This document shows, one piece after another, positions 37,901 through 45,646 of a stretch of DNA of 59,636 bases. The notes under the pieces were generated by a model. It searched no databases. It had not been told where the DNA came from and worked only from the letters and a program-made list of their open reading frames with translations. Where the stretch lies: the NCBI GenBank assembly GCA_900549645.1, contig URPD01000005.1, forward strand, positions 1 through 59,636. The letters run 5' to 3'. Each line of letters starts with the position of its first letter. Position 1 is the first letter of the stretch. The stretch comes from an uncultured Eubacteriales bacterium (GTDB lineage Bacteria > Bacillota > Clostridia > Oscillospirales > Oscillospiraceae). The position numbers were made by a program, and so were the translations under genes.

Positions 37901-38588
37901 CTTGACAGAGTTCGTTTACGACACAATTGAAAAGGGTCGGAGACGCGGGCTCAGAGAGATGGTTAACGCAACTGAAGCGGCATTAAGATCAAGGGATCCC
38001 GACAAAACCCTCCGTACACGCATTGTCAGATACTTCGAGTCGACTTATTCAGAAGAATTGACTGCTGTAGTCGAAAGCGCAGATCTCGGGTTTTCTAAGA
38101 TTCCGGAAATCATCGACGGTGTTGCCATTGAGATTGGCGGAGAAGTCGTAGGAGGTATCCGCTCTGCAAACGAAGCATCCGGCCTTCGTGGTGGAGTATC
38201 GCGATATCTGGAATCTACGCCTGACCACCCGGGGCTCCTTGCATTAAGGGCACTTGCCGAGCTCCATTGCAAGGATTACAGCGTATCTGCTATCCGCGAT
38301 GATTTTGAAGCCGCGTGCAATTTTGCTATTACTCGTTATTCCAGCGATAGAAAGACTTTAACTGCATTCGTATCATATTTCATGAGAAAGATTATCGAGC
38401 GTGATCCTTCTCTGTTTGCCGCGCTGGTTGACGGTGCTAGCTCATTTATTGATCGAGATTACCTCTGCGCAATGTTAATTGATAACCCGGTTCTAACAGA
38501 GGAGCAGAAAATGGCACCGGCAATTGTGTTCTTCTCAGATATGGCTAAAAAGAGTATGGGATTCATCAAAACGGTGAAAGGAGCATAA
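34935..38588 (+). CDS. Zinc ribbon / Vsr-like nuclease / RecQ helicase protein
   Basis: A 1,217-residue protein. Residues 5-36 form a topoisomerase-type zinc ribbon (Cys5, Cys8, Cys30, Cys36). Around 249-290 lies an endonuclease-like stretch: Asp, then VELDGEEHYNH, KDKQRD and GYKLFRFD, the layout of DUF559/MTES_1575 (Vsr-fold) nucleases. From about 475 to 830 is a RecQ-type SF2 helicase: FREGQ, LPTGSGKS (near 492), VDEAHC (near 588), GTAST and QEAGRAGRDG (near 803). A winged-helix-like region and a helical C-terminus follow. GGAGGG precedes the ATG. Codons are AT-richer than in the flanks. Cytosolic DNA processing, probably defence, is inferred. Confidence 0.88.
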   Translation: MPPLCPKCNAPMEKRIAYKGTPRQREFWGCSNFPSCRGTRDAVPEQVLPNAGVQASATTQNTSFPANSAQINSAQDYSIPVKYEGEPFQGFELMDTYETIACDSSVLSAIRNENIDDSVVHESAKFRVDYTESDNLYLSQKQRQITALVLRMLCRGSITYNTRAVEKALERLIPGSVEYTDDDFSDSRLLTDIQPSYSFDSSREKTFAEKILSSVLGQHWPLFTSSQLLIQTMGKLEAADGNFAGQRTDFVISNGRKEIVVELDGEEHYNHADKDKQRDAFLQRNGYKLFRFDNSDVDDDPEYIIGELSTELSKIRRQGNPNSIAQRRIVAAKLIHQVQIAITSALNHSTIAPKSKVGFAATIDGFSTESLNSLFDIALKDLSELFDHFCDLYEEEHFFVIRHSSKSPDGMICVGRPEFTAPATILITDITTSRSIENSIPPYSDIQIGSVEESTLLYFLDYVFHFDSFREGQLAGVERLLYNQDTIILLPTGSGKSLIYQLAALMCPGKIIVISPLVSLMNDQLENLYYNGIDCAISISRDNYRATAELNNPGTVMIYISPERLQIKGFRDSINNMQSSSRVFAVAVDEAHCVSEWGHDFRTAYLNIGRTSRTIFNRSGLTPTIIALTGTASTSVLKDVKRELEITDYDAIITPETFDRKELRFKVVQSSSDRKKQELVELIDRAIPDYFGKSTASFYRLRNDNTNCGIVFCPHVNGDYGVTKVRSFLNGTPMLTDIYSGSQPKGASGNWEEVKRRAASEFKSNKVNTLVSTKAFGMGIDKPNVRFTIHYGVPSSIESFYQEAGRAGRDGNPSLCALILSDENKQIDDFMLNPTTPLEEVQEIVDQQKIGQKDDISRMMWFHVNSFKGIDFETKQVDQVISKIFVGDKLSSDTVIITCGRDSDENSMGNVQKALQRLLVLGVISDYTVDYSAREIHVKPGSIEAFDIQAKYALYVKGYNEGRISMELGKLNRVPETPKRRYVLNAARVLTEFVYDTIEKGRRRGLREMVNATEAALRSRDPDKTLRTRIVRYFESTYSEELTAVVESADLGFSKIPEIIDGVAIEIGGEVVGGIRSANEASGLRGGVSRYLESTPDHPGLLALRALAELHCKDYSVSAIRDDFEAACNFAITRYSSDRKTLTAFVSYFMRKIIERDPSLFAALVDGASSFIDRDYLCAMLIDNPVLTEEQKMAPAIVFFSDMAKKSMGFIKTVKGA

Positions 38589-38590
38589 AA

Positions 38591-39049
38591 ATGGCTTTTG
38601 AATTATCCGAACTAAAAGATCAGGTATCTAATCTCGTCTCTGATCTTGAAGCGATATCCAGGGAATCTGTTTCATTCCAAGAGACTAATGATACGCTTAA
38701 CGGCCTGGCTGCTTCTATGGCAGCAACAAGCGATGAGCTTCAAAGAGTCATTGAGGAATCGGAAAAGGTGTATACCCTCGTCAATGATGTGGCAGTTAAG
38801 AAAACACTTGAGTCCTTTAACACCTCTGCTGAAGCTTTTACAAAAAAAGCAGACGAATTAACTTCGAGAATCAGTCAGCAGCAGGCTTCTCTCACTACGG
38901 ACGTTAAGGCTTCAATCGATAGTCTTGCTGAGCAATTAAAGTCTGACTATGCTACACTCAATGCGACCGTTACTAAACGTGTAATGCTAATGGGTGGGAT
39001 TTCAGTAGTTTGCTCAATTGTCGCTGTAATCTTGGCATTCATAAGATAA
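38591..39049 (+). CDS. Coiled-coil protein with C-terminal membrane anchor
   Basis: A 152-residue acidic helical protein: two long coiled-coil stretches (about 5-60 and 65-128, many Ser/Thr/Ala/Leu heptads) and a single C-terminal hydrophobic helix (about 131-150, VMLMGGISVVCSIVAVILAF). It has no signal peptide, so it is probably tail-anchored with the helical part in the cytosol. It starts 2 nt after the helicase stop and its Shine-Dalgarno GAAAGGAG is within the helicase 3' end: strict coupling. I know no homologue. It could be a membrane effector, or a scaffold for the helicase. Confidence 0.82.
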   Translation: MAFELSELKDQVSNLVSDLEAISRESVSFQETNDTLNGLAASMAATSDELQRVIEESEKVYTLVNDVAVKKTLESFNTSAEAFTKKADELTSRISQQQASLTTDVKASIDSLAEQLKSDYATLNATVTKRVMLMGGISVVCSIVAVILAFIR

Positions 39050-39133
39050 AGATAGACATAGTTATCAAATCATTCTGGTTATAAAAGCGCAAATCTATTC
39101 ATGGAACAAAACCGGTAACGCGCAATAGTACAC

Positions 39134-39144
39134 TAAAATAGCGA
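39134..39144 (+). repeat. 11-bp direct repeat, right copy
   Basis: TAAAATAGCGA, identical to 34820-34830. The stretch 39050-39160 contains no gene. Confidence 0.6.
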
Positions 39145-39160
39145 AACGCACCCCCAGACG

Positions 39161-39162
39161 GG
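39161..39162 (+). other. attR crossover dinucleotide (GG)
   Basis: GG within ACGGGTATG. The following TATGCATG continues comEC as Gly-Met-His, the conserved loop that the 5' fragment leaves unfinished. Confidence 0.75.
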
Positions 39163-40711
39163 TATGCATGTAGCGTTTCTGATAAGCATTTTGCAGCTTG
39201 CTCTCGGCAAGTCCAGAAGAAGCTCCGTGCTGTGCATCATCGCAGTGTGGGTGTTTGTCGCGGTCACAGGGGCGAGTCCGTCCGCGGTACGGGCGGGAGT
39301 CATGCAGTCGATGCTGCTTGTCGCGCCGATCTTCGGCCGCGAGAACGACCCGCCGACATCATTGATGACGGCGCTTGCCGTCCTGCTCGCGGCAAACCCA
39401 TACTCCGCCGCGAGCGTCAGCCTCCAACTTTCGTTCGGCGCGGTGGCGGGGCTGATGCTGTTCTCGGAAAAGCTTGCGGCACTGCTGATGCCGGATGTGC
39501 CGCGCGGAACTCTGCGGCGCATTATCCGCTGGCCGGTAAACGTTGCCGCGGGCTCGCTCTCCGTCATGGTGCTCACCGTGCCGCTGGCGGCGTGGCATTT
39601 CGGATACGTGGCCATCCTGTCGCCAATCGCAAACGTCATGTGCCTTTGGGCGGTGTCCGTGTGCTTCTGCGGCGGATATATCGCCTGCCTTGCAGGGCTT
39701 GTTTTCGCGCCCGCCGGGGCGGCGCTCGCATGGCTGACGTCGCTCCTTGCGCGGTACGTGCTGTGGGTCGCGCGGCTTATCGGCGGGATACCGTTTGCGG
39801 CCTTGTACACAGACGACGCGATGAACGTGATATGGATAGTTCTCGCGTACGTGCTGATAATTATCGCCGCTGTGTCCAAGCTGCCGCGCTGGGCAAAAAT
39901 ATCCCTGCCGGGCGGGCTTGCAATTCTCTCGCTTGCGCTGCTGCTGTGCGTGAACGCGCAGAGCGTGAGAGTCGGCGCGGGCGTGATAACGGTGCTCGAC
40001 GTTGGACAGGGGCAGTGCGTCAGTGTTATTTCCGGGGACAAGACAGTGCTTATCGACTGCGGCGGCATATACAGCCTTGACAACGCCGGGGAGACGGCGG
40101 GAAGTTACCTGCTCTCGCGCGGCAGAAAGCGTGTGGATGTACTGCTGCTCACGCATTTACATGCCGACCATGTCAACGGCGTGCCGCGGCTGCTGGAGCT
40201 TGTAGACGTCGGGGAGATCATTATACCGGACGCTGTGACGGATGAGGACGGGATGCTCGACGAGATCGTCTCCGCCGCCGAAAAGCACGGTACGGCACTG
40301 CGGCGGCTTGACTCTGACGAGCTTTTCAGCGTCGGGAACATCGAGCTTGCGCTGTTCGCGCCGGGCGATAAGGGCGACGTGAACGAGCGCTGCATGATGA
40401 TGCGCGTGAGCATAGGGACGTTTGACATGATAGTCACCGGCGACGCGCCGCAGGCGGCGGAACGGGAACTTATCGAAAGCCACGAGCTTCCGGACGCCGA
40501 GCTTCTTGTAGCGGGGCACCACGGCTCGAAGTATTCAAGCAGCGGCGAGCTGCTGTCCGCCGTCGGAGCCGAAAACGCTGTGATAAGCGTTGGCTACAAT
40601 AATTACGGCCATCCCACGAACGAAACTCTTGAACGTCTCAGAGCTTACGGGTATAATGTGTACAGGACTGATTTGAACGGGAACATCGAAATACGTCTCC
40701 CGGCGGAGTGA
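39161..40711 (+). pseudogene. comEC: comEC, 3' part (interrupted)
   Basis: The remaining 516 codons of comEC. They start at Gly-Met-His-Val-Ala-Phe and include the rest of the competence membrane domain (about seven hydrophobic segments, to 39960) and the metallo-beta-lactamase-like nuclease domain with THLHADHVNG near 40150 and GHHGSKYSS near 40515. A translation start exists at 39164 but has no Shine-Dalgarno, so independent expression is doubtful. The last bases carry GGAG for holA, which follows after 2 bp; comEC-holA adjacency is usual in Bacillota. Confidence 0.93.
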
Positions 40712-40713
40712 AC

Positions 40714-41760
40714 ATGGCGAAGAAAAACTCAAAGGAAGAAAAACTGAATTATTCCGCAGAACTGCGCAAACTCAAGGACTCCGGCCCGGAGCGGCTGTAT
40801 CTCCTCTGGGGGCCTGAGGACTATCTGCGCGAGCAGTATCTGGGGCAGCTGAAAAAAATCTGCCTCCCGGAAGGGGAGGACAGCTTCAGCTACAAGCGCA
40901 TCAACGGCCCGGAGCTTGACGTGCACGAACTGCGCATGGCGGTCGACGCGATGCCGTTTATGACGGAGCGAACCTTCGTGGAGCTTCGCGGCGTGGACAT
41001 TAACGCCTGCAAGGATCCGGACAAGATGCTGGAGATACTCAAGGACATCCCGGACTACTGCACCGTTGCCATTGTGCAGGACGCGCAGTATGAGCCGGAC
41101 GGGCGGCTGAAGCTGATAAAGGGTATTCGCCAGTGCGCGCTGGAGCTTAAATTCACCGCGCAGTCGCAGGGGATGCTCATAGACTGGCTCATCCGCCGTT
41201 TCTCGGCGGCGGGGAAGAGCATAGAGCTTGAGGCAGCACAGCGGCTGATATTCATAAGCGGCGATCTGATGAGCAGGCTTATCCCGGAGATAGAAAAGGT
41301 TGCGGCCTATGCAAAGGGCGACAGGGTCACAGTCGCGGATGTGGAAGCGGTTGCGAACCACATACCGGAGGCTGTGGTCTTTGACATGACGGATTACATC
41401 GCGCAGAAGAAATACAACACCGCGATGGCCGTCCTCGCGGAGCTTATTTCGGATAAAAACAACGCGCCCATTGCGATGGTTGCCATGATAGGCCAGCAGA
41501 TGCGGCGGCTCTACGGGGCGAAGCTCGCTTCTGCCCAGCCGGACGGCATGAAAGCGCTCATGGACGCCTGCGGCATAAAATATGAGTTCATCGCAAAGAA
41601 ACTCATCGCCTCGGCGCGGGGCTTTACGCTGCCGCAGCTTGCGCGCGCGGTCGAACTGTGCGCTGACGCGGACTACAAAATAAAGAGCAGTTCGACGGAT
41701 GACACGGAGCTGCTGAAGGAGCTTGTGCTGCGCATCGCCGCAGGTGAAGCCGATGCATAG
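40714..41760 (+). CDS. holA: DNA polymerase III delta subunit
   Basis: Delta opens the beta sliding clamp within the clamp loader. The 348-residue protein has LYLLWGPEDYLREQY near residue 25, typical of HolA, the pattern MPFMTERTFVELRGV near 80, and the C-terminal collar region (about 210-345). The ATG at 40714 is preferred over GTG at 40708, as it stands at the right distance from GGAG. Its expression may depend on transcription through comEC, now broken by the island; no clear promoter was seen directly upstream. Confidence 0.92.
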   Translation: MAKKNSKEEKLNYSAELRKLKDSGPERLYLLWGPEDYLREQYLGQLKKICLPEGEDSFSYKRINGPELDVHELRMAVDAMPFMTERTFVELRGVDINACKDPDKMLEILKDIPDYCTVAIVQDAQYEPDGRLKLIKGIRQCALELKFTAQSQGMLIDWLIRRFSAAGKSIELEAAQRLIFISGDLMSRLIPEIEKVAAYAKGDRVTVADVEAVANHIPEAVVFDMTDYIAQKKYNTAMAVLAELISDKNNAPIAMVAMIGQQMRRLYGAKLASAQPDGMKALMDACGIKYEFIAKKLIASARGFTLPQLARAVELCADADYKIKSSSTDDTELLKELVLRIAAGEADA

Positions 41761-42343
41761 CGTGCGCGAGGTCATAGTCGTCGAAGGGCGCTATGATAAA
41801 AATACGCTCAGTCAGGTGGTCGACGCGGTCATTGTGGAGACTTCGGGCTTCGGGATATTCAACAACGCCCAGAAACAGAAGCTTCTGCGTGACATGGCAC
41901 AGGTGCGCGGACTCATCGTACTGACCGATTCCGACGGCGCGGGCTTTGTGATAAGGAATTTTATCAAGTCCTGCATTGATCCTGCGCTCGTGAAGCACGC
42001 GTACATTCCTGATATAAAGGGCAAGGAGCGGCGGAAGAGCAAAGCTTCAAAGGAAGGCAAGCTCGGCGTCGAGGGAATGCGGCCTGAGCTGCTGCTGGAC
42101 GCGCTCGTCAAATGCGGCGCGACGATTGACGATCTGCCGGCTCAGCGGCGCGAACAGCGCATAAGCAAGGCGGACATGTTCGCAAAGGGCTTGAGCGGCG
42201 GGCAGAACAGCGCCGCGCGGAGAAAGGCGCTTTTAAAACGGCTTGAGCTGCCGGAGCATATGACGGCTCCGTGCCTGCTGGACTATCTGAACGTGATGAT
42301 GACGCGCGACGAATTCATGGCGCTGGAGCTGGACGAAAAATAG
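41753..42343 (+). CDS. rnmV: Ribonuclease M5
   Basis: RNase M5 matures the ends of 5S rRNA in Bacillota. The 196-residue protein is a Toprim enzyme: VVEGRYDK near residue 10 with the catalytic Glu, and TDSDGAG near 61 with the metal Asp residues; the C-terminal DUF4093 domain (about 110-190) contacts 5S rRNA with L18. The ATG at 41753 overlaps holA by 8 nt and follows AGGTGA. In Bacillus rnmV lies by ksgA; the holA neighbour here is different but the domain layout is clear. Confidence 0.9.
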   Translation: MHSVREVIVVEGRYDKNTLSQVVDAVIVETSGFGIFNNAQKQKLLRDMAQVRGLIVLTDSDGAGFVIRNFIKSCIDPALVKHAYIPDIKGKERRKSKASKEGKLGVEGMRPELLLDALVKCGATIDDLPAQRREQRISKADMFAKGLSGGQNSAARRKALLKRLELPEHMTAPCLLDYLNVMMTRDEFMALELDEK

Positions 42344-42388
42344 CTGCTTCAAAATGCAAAATGCATTTTGAAGCAGCTTTCCTTTTTC
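42343..42388. terminator. Bidirectional terminator
   Basis: GCTGCTTCAAAATGC (42343-42357) pairs fully with 42363-42377; T-rich sequence follows on the plus strand and A-rich loop/flank gives weaker termination on the minus strand. It separates rnmV from the convergent hypA-like gene. Confidence 0.85.
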
Positions 42389-42733
42389 TTATTCCGGAAC
42401 GTGTATTTCCTTGATGTTGAAGTCCCTGCCGGTGAGAACGGTTTTTTCAAAGCTGCCGCAGTTGGGGCAGTAGCCCTCATTCTCGACAACGTTGAATATC
42501 TCGTCGCACTCGTCGCATTCCGCCATACCGGGGACAATCTCAAGTATGAGCTTCGTGTCCTTCAGTGGCGTCTCCGCGGCGACGGCGGGGTACAGCTCCT
42601 CGACGTATTCGGGGATGACCAGCGACAGCTCGCCGACCTCGCATACGATCTCGCTTATACGCTGGACGTTGTTGGCCTTCGCGTAATCAAGGACGGTTTT
42701 GCACATGCTCCGCACTATGCCGATCTCGTGCAT
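42389..42733 (-). CDS. hypA: HypA-like nickel/zinc metallochaperone
   Basis: HypA inserts nickel into NiFe hydrogenases. The 114-residue protein starts with the nickel site MHEIGIV (His2, Glu3) and has the zinc site CDEC near residue 73 and CPNC near 90. The N-terminus and length are standard. No other hyp gene or hydrogenase is in this window; it is paired instead with a large iron-sulfur oxidoreductase 9 bp upstream, so it may serve that enzyme or a hydrogenase elsewhere. Confidence 0.9.
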   Translation of the reverse strand: MHEIGIVRSMCKTVLDYAKANNVQRISEIVCEVGELSLVIPEYVEELYPAVAAETPLKDTKLILEIVPGMAECDECDEIFNVVENEGYCPNCGSFEKTVLTGRDFNIKEIHVPE

Positions 42734-42742
42734 TGCGCCGCC

Positions 42743-45430
42743 TTATTTCTTGATGCTGCCGAGCTTTTTCTTTGCCAGACGGCCGATTGCCTGAGGTGCG
42801 TTCGTGACTGCGGTGAGCAGGGTGCGGTAATAGGTAGAGCCGACGTTGTCCATGGTCTTTTCAAGGCGGATAGCGTCAAACTTGCACTTGGTGGTGCAGA
42901 CGCCGCAGCCGATGCAGAGATCCTCGTCGATGACGGCGCAGCCGCAGCCGAGGCAGCGGGCGGCCTCCTTCTTCATCTGCTCCTCGCTCAGAGTGCCGCG
43001 CAGGTCACGGAAGGTCTTGAGCGCCTCTGCGGAGGGAGCCTCGGGAGCCTTCTGACGCGGGGCAGTGTCAAAGCTGCCGATGGAGACAGCGACGGTGGAG
43101 GTGTCGAGAGCCTTGTAGTCGCGGTTGTCGCGGCCGAGGTTCTGAGTCTGACCGGGATGGACATAGCGGTGGATGGAGATGGAGGCCTCCTTGCCGGCTG
43201 CTATCGCGTCGATAGCAAACTTCGGACCGGTGACGACATCACCGCCCGCAAATACGTCGGGAATGCTGGTCTGGTAGCTGGGCATGGTGACTATAACGGT
43301 GCCGTTCTTCTCGGTCTTGAAGTCTGCAATGCCGCTGAGGTCTATCTTCTGACCAATGGCGGAAATGACGGCAGTGGCGGGGATGGTCTCAAACTTGCCG
43401 GTGCCGACGGGCTTGCGGCGGCCCTTTGCGTCTGCCTCGCCGAGCTCCATGAGCTCAAGCTTGAGCTGCTCTGCCTTGCCCTCACCGAGAATTTCTGCGG
43501 GAGCGGCGAGGAACATGAACTTCACGCCCTCGGCCTTTGCCTCTGCGACTTCATCCTCTGCCGCAGGCATCTCGTCCTCACTGCGGCGATAGACGACGGT
43601 AACGCTCTCCGCACCGAGACGGGCAGCGCTGCGGGCAACGTCGATAGCGACATTACCGCCGCCGATGACGGCAACGTGCTTGCCGAGCTCCGGCTTTTCG
43701 CCGAGGTTTACGGCGCGCAGGAAGTCGATACCGGTATATACGCCGGCAAGCTCCTCGCCCTTGCAGCCGATAGCTGAGCCCTTGGACGCGCCGATGCCGA
43801 GATAGAAGGCCTTGTAGCCCTCGGCGCGCAGTGCATCAAGAGTGACGTCCTTGCCGACCTCAACGCCGGTCTTAAACTCAACGCCGAGCTCCTTGAGAAT
43901 GTCTATCTCTGCCTTGACGACAGCCTTATCGAGACGGAAGGAGGGGATGCCGAGAGTCAGCATACCGCCGAGCTCCTTCTCCTTTTCAAACACGGTCACG
44001 GGATAGCCCTTGACTGCAAGATAATATGCACAGCTCATGCCGGCGGGGCCTGCACCGATGACGGCGATCTTCTCGGTGTAGGGGCGGCCTATCTGGTTGA
44101 GCAGCTTGGGAACGTAGCGATGCTCCGCGTCGAGATCCTTTTCGGCGATAAACTTCTTGATATCGTCGATTGCGACGGAGGAGTCAACAATATTTCTGGT
44201 GCAGGCGGCTTCACAGGCCTTGTTGCAGATGCGGCCGCAGACTGCGGGGAAGGGATTTTCCTTCTTGATAAGCTCAAGAGCCTCCTGATAACGACCCTCG
44301 GAGGCGAGCTTTATGTAGCCCTGTACGGGGATGTGAGCGGGACATGTCGCCTTGCAGGGCGCGGTGCCGCTTTCCATAACGTCGCTGCGGTTGGTGCGGT
44401 AGTCGATGTTATAGCTGCTCTTATCCCAAGGAATGGCGCGGTCGGTGTCGTATGCGTCGGAGACGTGGGGATTATTGACGCAGTTCTTCTGACCGAGGCG
44501 GACGGCGTTGGTCTGACAGTTTTCTACGCACTGACCGCAGGCAACGCACTTCTCCTTATCGATGCGGGCAACGTAGTTGGAGCGGATGGCGTTCTTGGAA
44601 CGGAACATCTCGGCGATACGCAGAGCATAGCAGGAGCAGCCGCAGCAGTTGCAGATAGCGGAGGCCTCTTCAAAGCCGGGAGTCTGGTTTATCTCATGGA
44701 CAAGACCGTTATCCTCGGCGCGGCGGAGAACCTCGTATGCCTCCTCCTTGGTGATGAGACGATGTGCGCCGGTCTTACTGTAGTTTATGGCGTTATCGTT
44801 GAGGTACATGCACATATCCTCTTCGAGGTGACCGCAGCCCTCTCCCATCAGACGGCGGGAGCGGCGGCAGGAGCAGGGACCGACGGAGATGGCGGTCGCG
44901 TTCTCGATGAGGGTGGCAATCTCGTCATAGGATGCTGTCTTGGTGTTGTTCTCGATGGCGCTCATGACGGGCATGACACGCATCATGAACATACCGAGCT
45001 TGCCGGAGTTGAATGCGGGGGCGACCATCTCGGGACGGCGGCGGGCGTACTCCTCAAAGCAGTAGCCGATGTCAGGGTAACGCTCGCACTGCTCTTTGTT
45101 GGTGAGTATACCCTCGATGATGCCGGGAACCCAGATGGGGTAGTAGTAGCAGTCAAGAGAGCCGACCTTGCGTGAGCGGACGATGCCCGCTATAATGAGC
45201 TTGTCTATCTGCTCCTGAACGAATGCCTCGCTCTCGTGGCAGCGCTTTGCGATGTCCTCGACGGTACGGTTTGTCTCAAGACGCATATGCATCATGACGC
45301 GGCACATATCGTCGTCAACTATCGGGGCAAGTATGCGATATTCCGGATCCTTGTAGGTTATGCCGGTGTAGGTAAGGCTCTCAAGACTGATCTTAGTTGC
45401 CAGCTTGAGAATATTCGGTCTGTTTGCCAT
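42743..45430 (-). CDS. Multidomain FAD/NAD(P) iron-sulfur oxidoreductase (GltD-like)
   Basis: An 895-residue protein. Residues 1-270: a winged-helix-like region and a Cys cluster (GPCSCRRSRR near 185, GCGH, MCMY) plus CNCCGCSCY near 266. Then a 2-Cys-cluster ferredoxin motif CVACGQC near 297; a GltD-type region with Cys residues near 355-410; FAD loop IGAGPAGMSC near 461; NADPH loop IGGGNVAIDVA near 590; and a C-terminal ferredoxin with CLGCGC and CIGCGVC near 845. This resembles the electron-input subunit of glutamate synthase or Nfn-type enzymes. GAGGTGG precedes the ATG at 45430. Confidence 0.82.
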   Translation of the reverse strand: MANRPNILKLATKISLESLTYTGITYKDPEYRILAPIVDDDMCRVMMHMRLETNRTVEDIAKRCHESEAFVQEQIDKLIIAGIVRSRKVGSLDCYYYPIWVPGIIEGILTNKEQCERYPDIGYCFEEYARRRPEMVAPAFNSGKLGMFMMRVMPVMSAIENNTKTASYDEIATLIENATAISVGPCSCRRSRRLMGEGCGHLEEDMCMYLNDNAINYSKTGAHRLITKEEAYEVLRRAEDNGLVHEINQTPGFEEASAICNCCGCSCYALRIAEMFRSKNAIRSNYVARIDKEKCVACGQCVENCQTNAVRLGQKNCVNNPHVSDAYDTDRAIPWDKSSYNIDYRTNRSDVMESGTAPCKATCPAHIPVQGYIKLASEGRYQEALELIKKENPFPAVCGRICNKACEAACTRNIVDSSVAIDDIKKFIAEKDLDAEHRYVPKLLNQIGRPYTEKIAVIGAGPAGMSCAYYLAVKGYPVTVFEKEKELGGMLTLGIPSFRLDKAVVKAEIDILKELGVEFKTGVEVGKDVTLDALRAEGYKAFYLGIGASKGSAIGCKGEELAGVYTGIDFLRAVNLGEKPELGKHVAVIGGGNVAIDVARSAARLGAESVTVVYRRSEDEMPAAEDEVAEAKAEGVKFMFLAAPAEILGEGKAEQLKLELMELGEADAKGRRKPVGTGKFETIPATAVISAIGQKIDLSGIADFKTEKNGTVIVTMPSYQTSIPDVFAGGDVVTGPKFAIDAIAAGKEASISIHRYVHPGQTQNLGRDNRDYKALDTSTVAVSIGSFDTAPRQKAPEAPSAEALKTFRDLRGTLSEEQMKKEAARCLGCGCAVIDEDLCIGCGVCTTKCKFDAIRLEKTMDNVGSTYYRTLLTAVTNAPQAIGRLAKKKLGSIKK

Positions 45431-45586
45431 AAAACCACCTCGTACGTAATGAAGATATGTACATAATAGCATATATATAGCCCGCTTGCAAGGAAATTAA
45501 CAGATTTGGTGACATTTTTGACATAGTATGAGAAGTGTCGTAAGTTATTAAAAATTCTGAAGCTTCCGGCTTCGTCTTGCTTTGTC

Positions 45587-45615
45587 TTGATTTGTTAACA
45601 ATTTTTCTGTATAAT
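45587..45615 (+). promoter_or_regulatory. Promoter for the CYTH gene
   Basis: TTGATT (45587-45592), 17 bp, TATAAT (45610-45615), 32 bp before the ATG at 45647. Confidence 0.75.
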
Positions 45616-45646
45616 CGGCACATACTGATGGGACGGAGCGCGGAAG

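Larger units (their letters stand above)
29794..39162 (+). mobile_element. 9.37-kb serine-recombinase element inserted in comEC
   Basis: The segment separates the two halves of comEC with precise frame restoration on removal. It carries the recombinase genes expected for such insertion (one intact, one decapitated), a phage-like S24 repressor with HTH partner, remnants of umuC-like and recA genes, and a helicase-nuclease operon. No capsid, conjugation or replication genes are present, so it is a mobilisable genomic island or a prophage/ICE remnant rather than a complete element. The flanks are GC-rich housekeeping genes; the right half of the element is visibly AT-richer. The first 150 bp (29794-29941) contain no gene I can identify. 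Confidence 0.9.
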
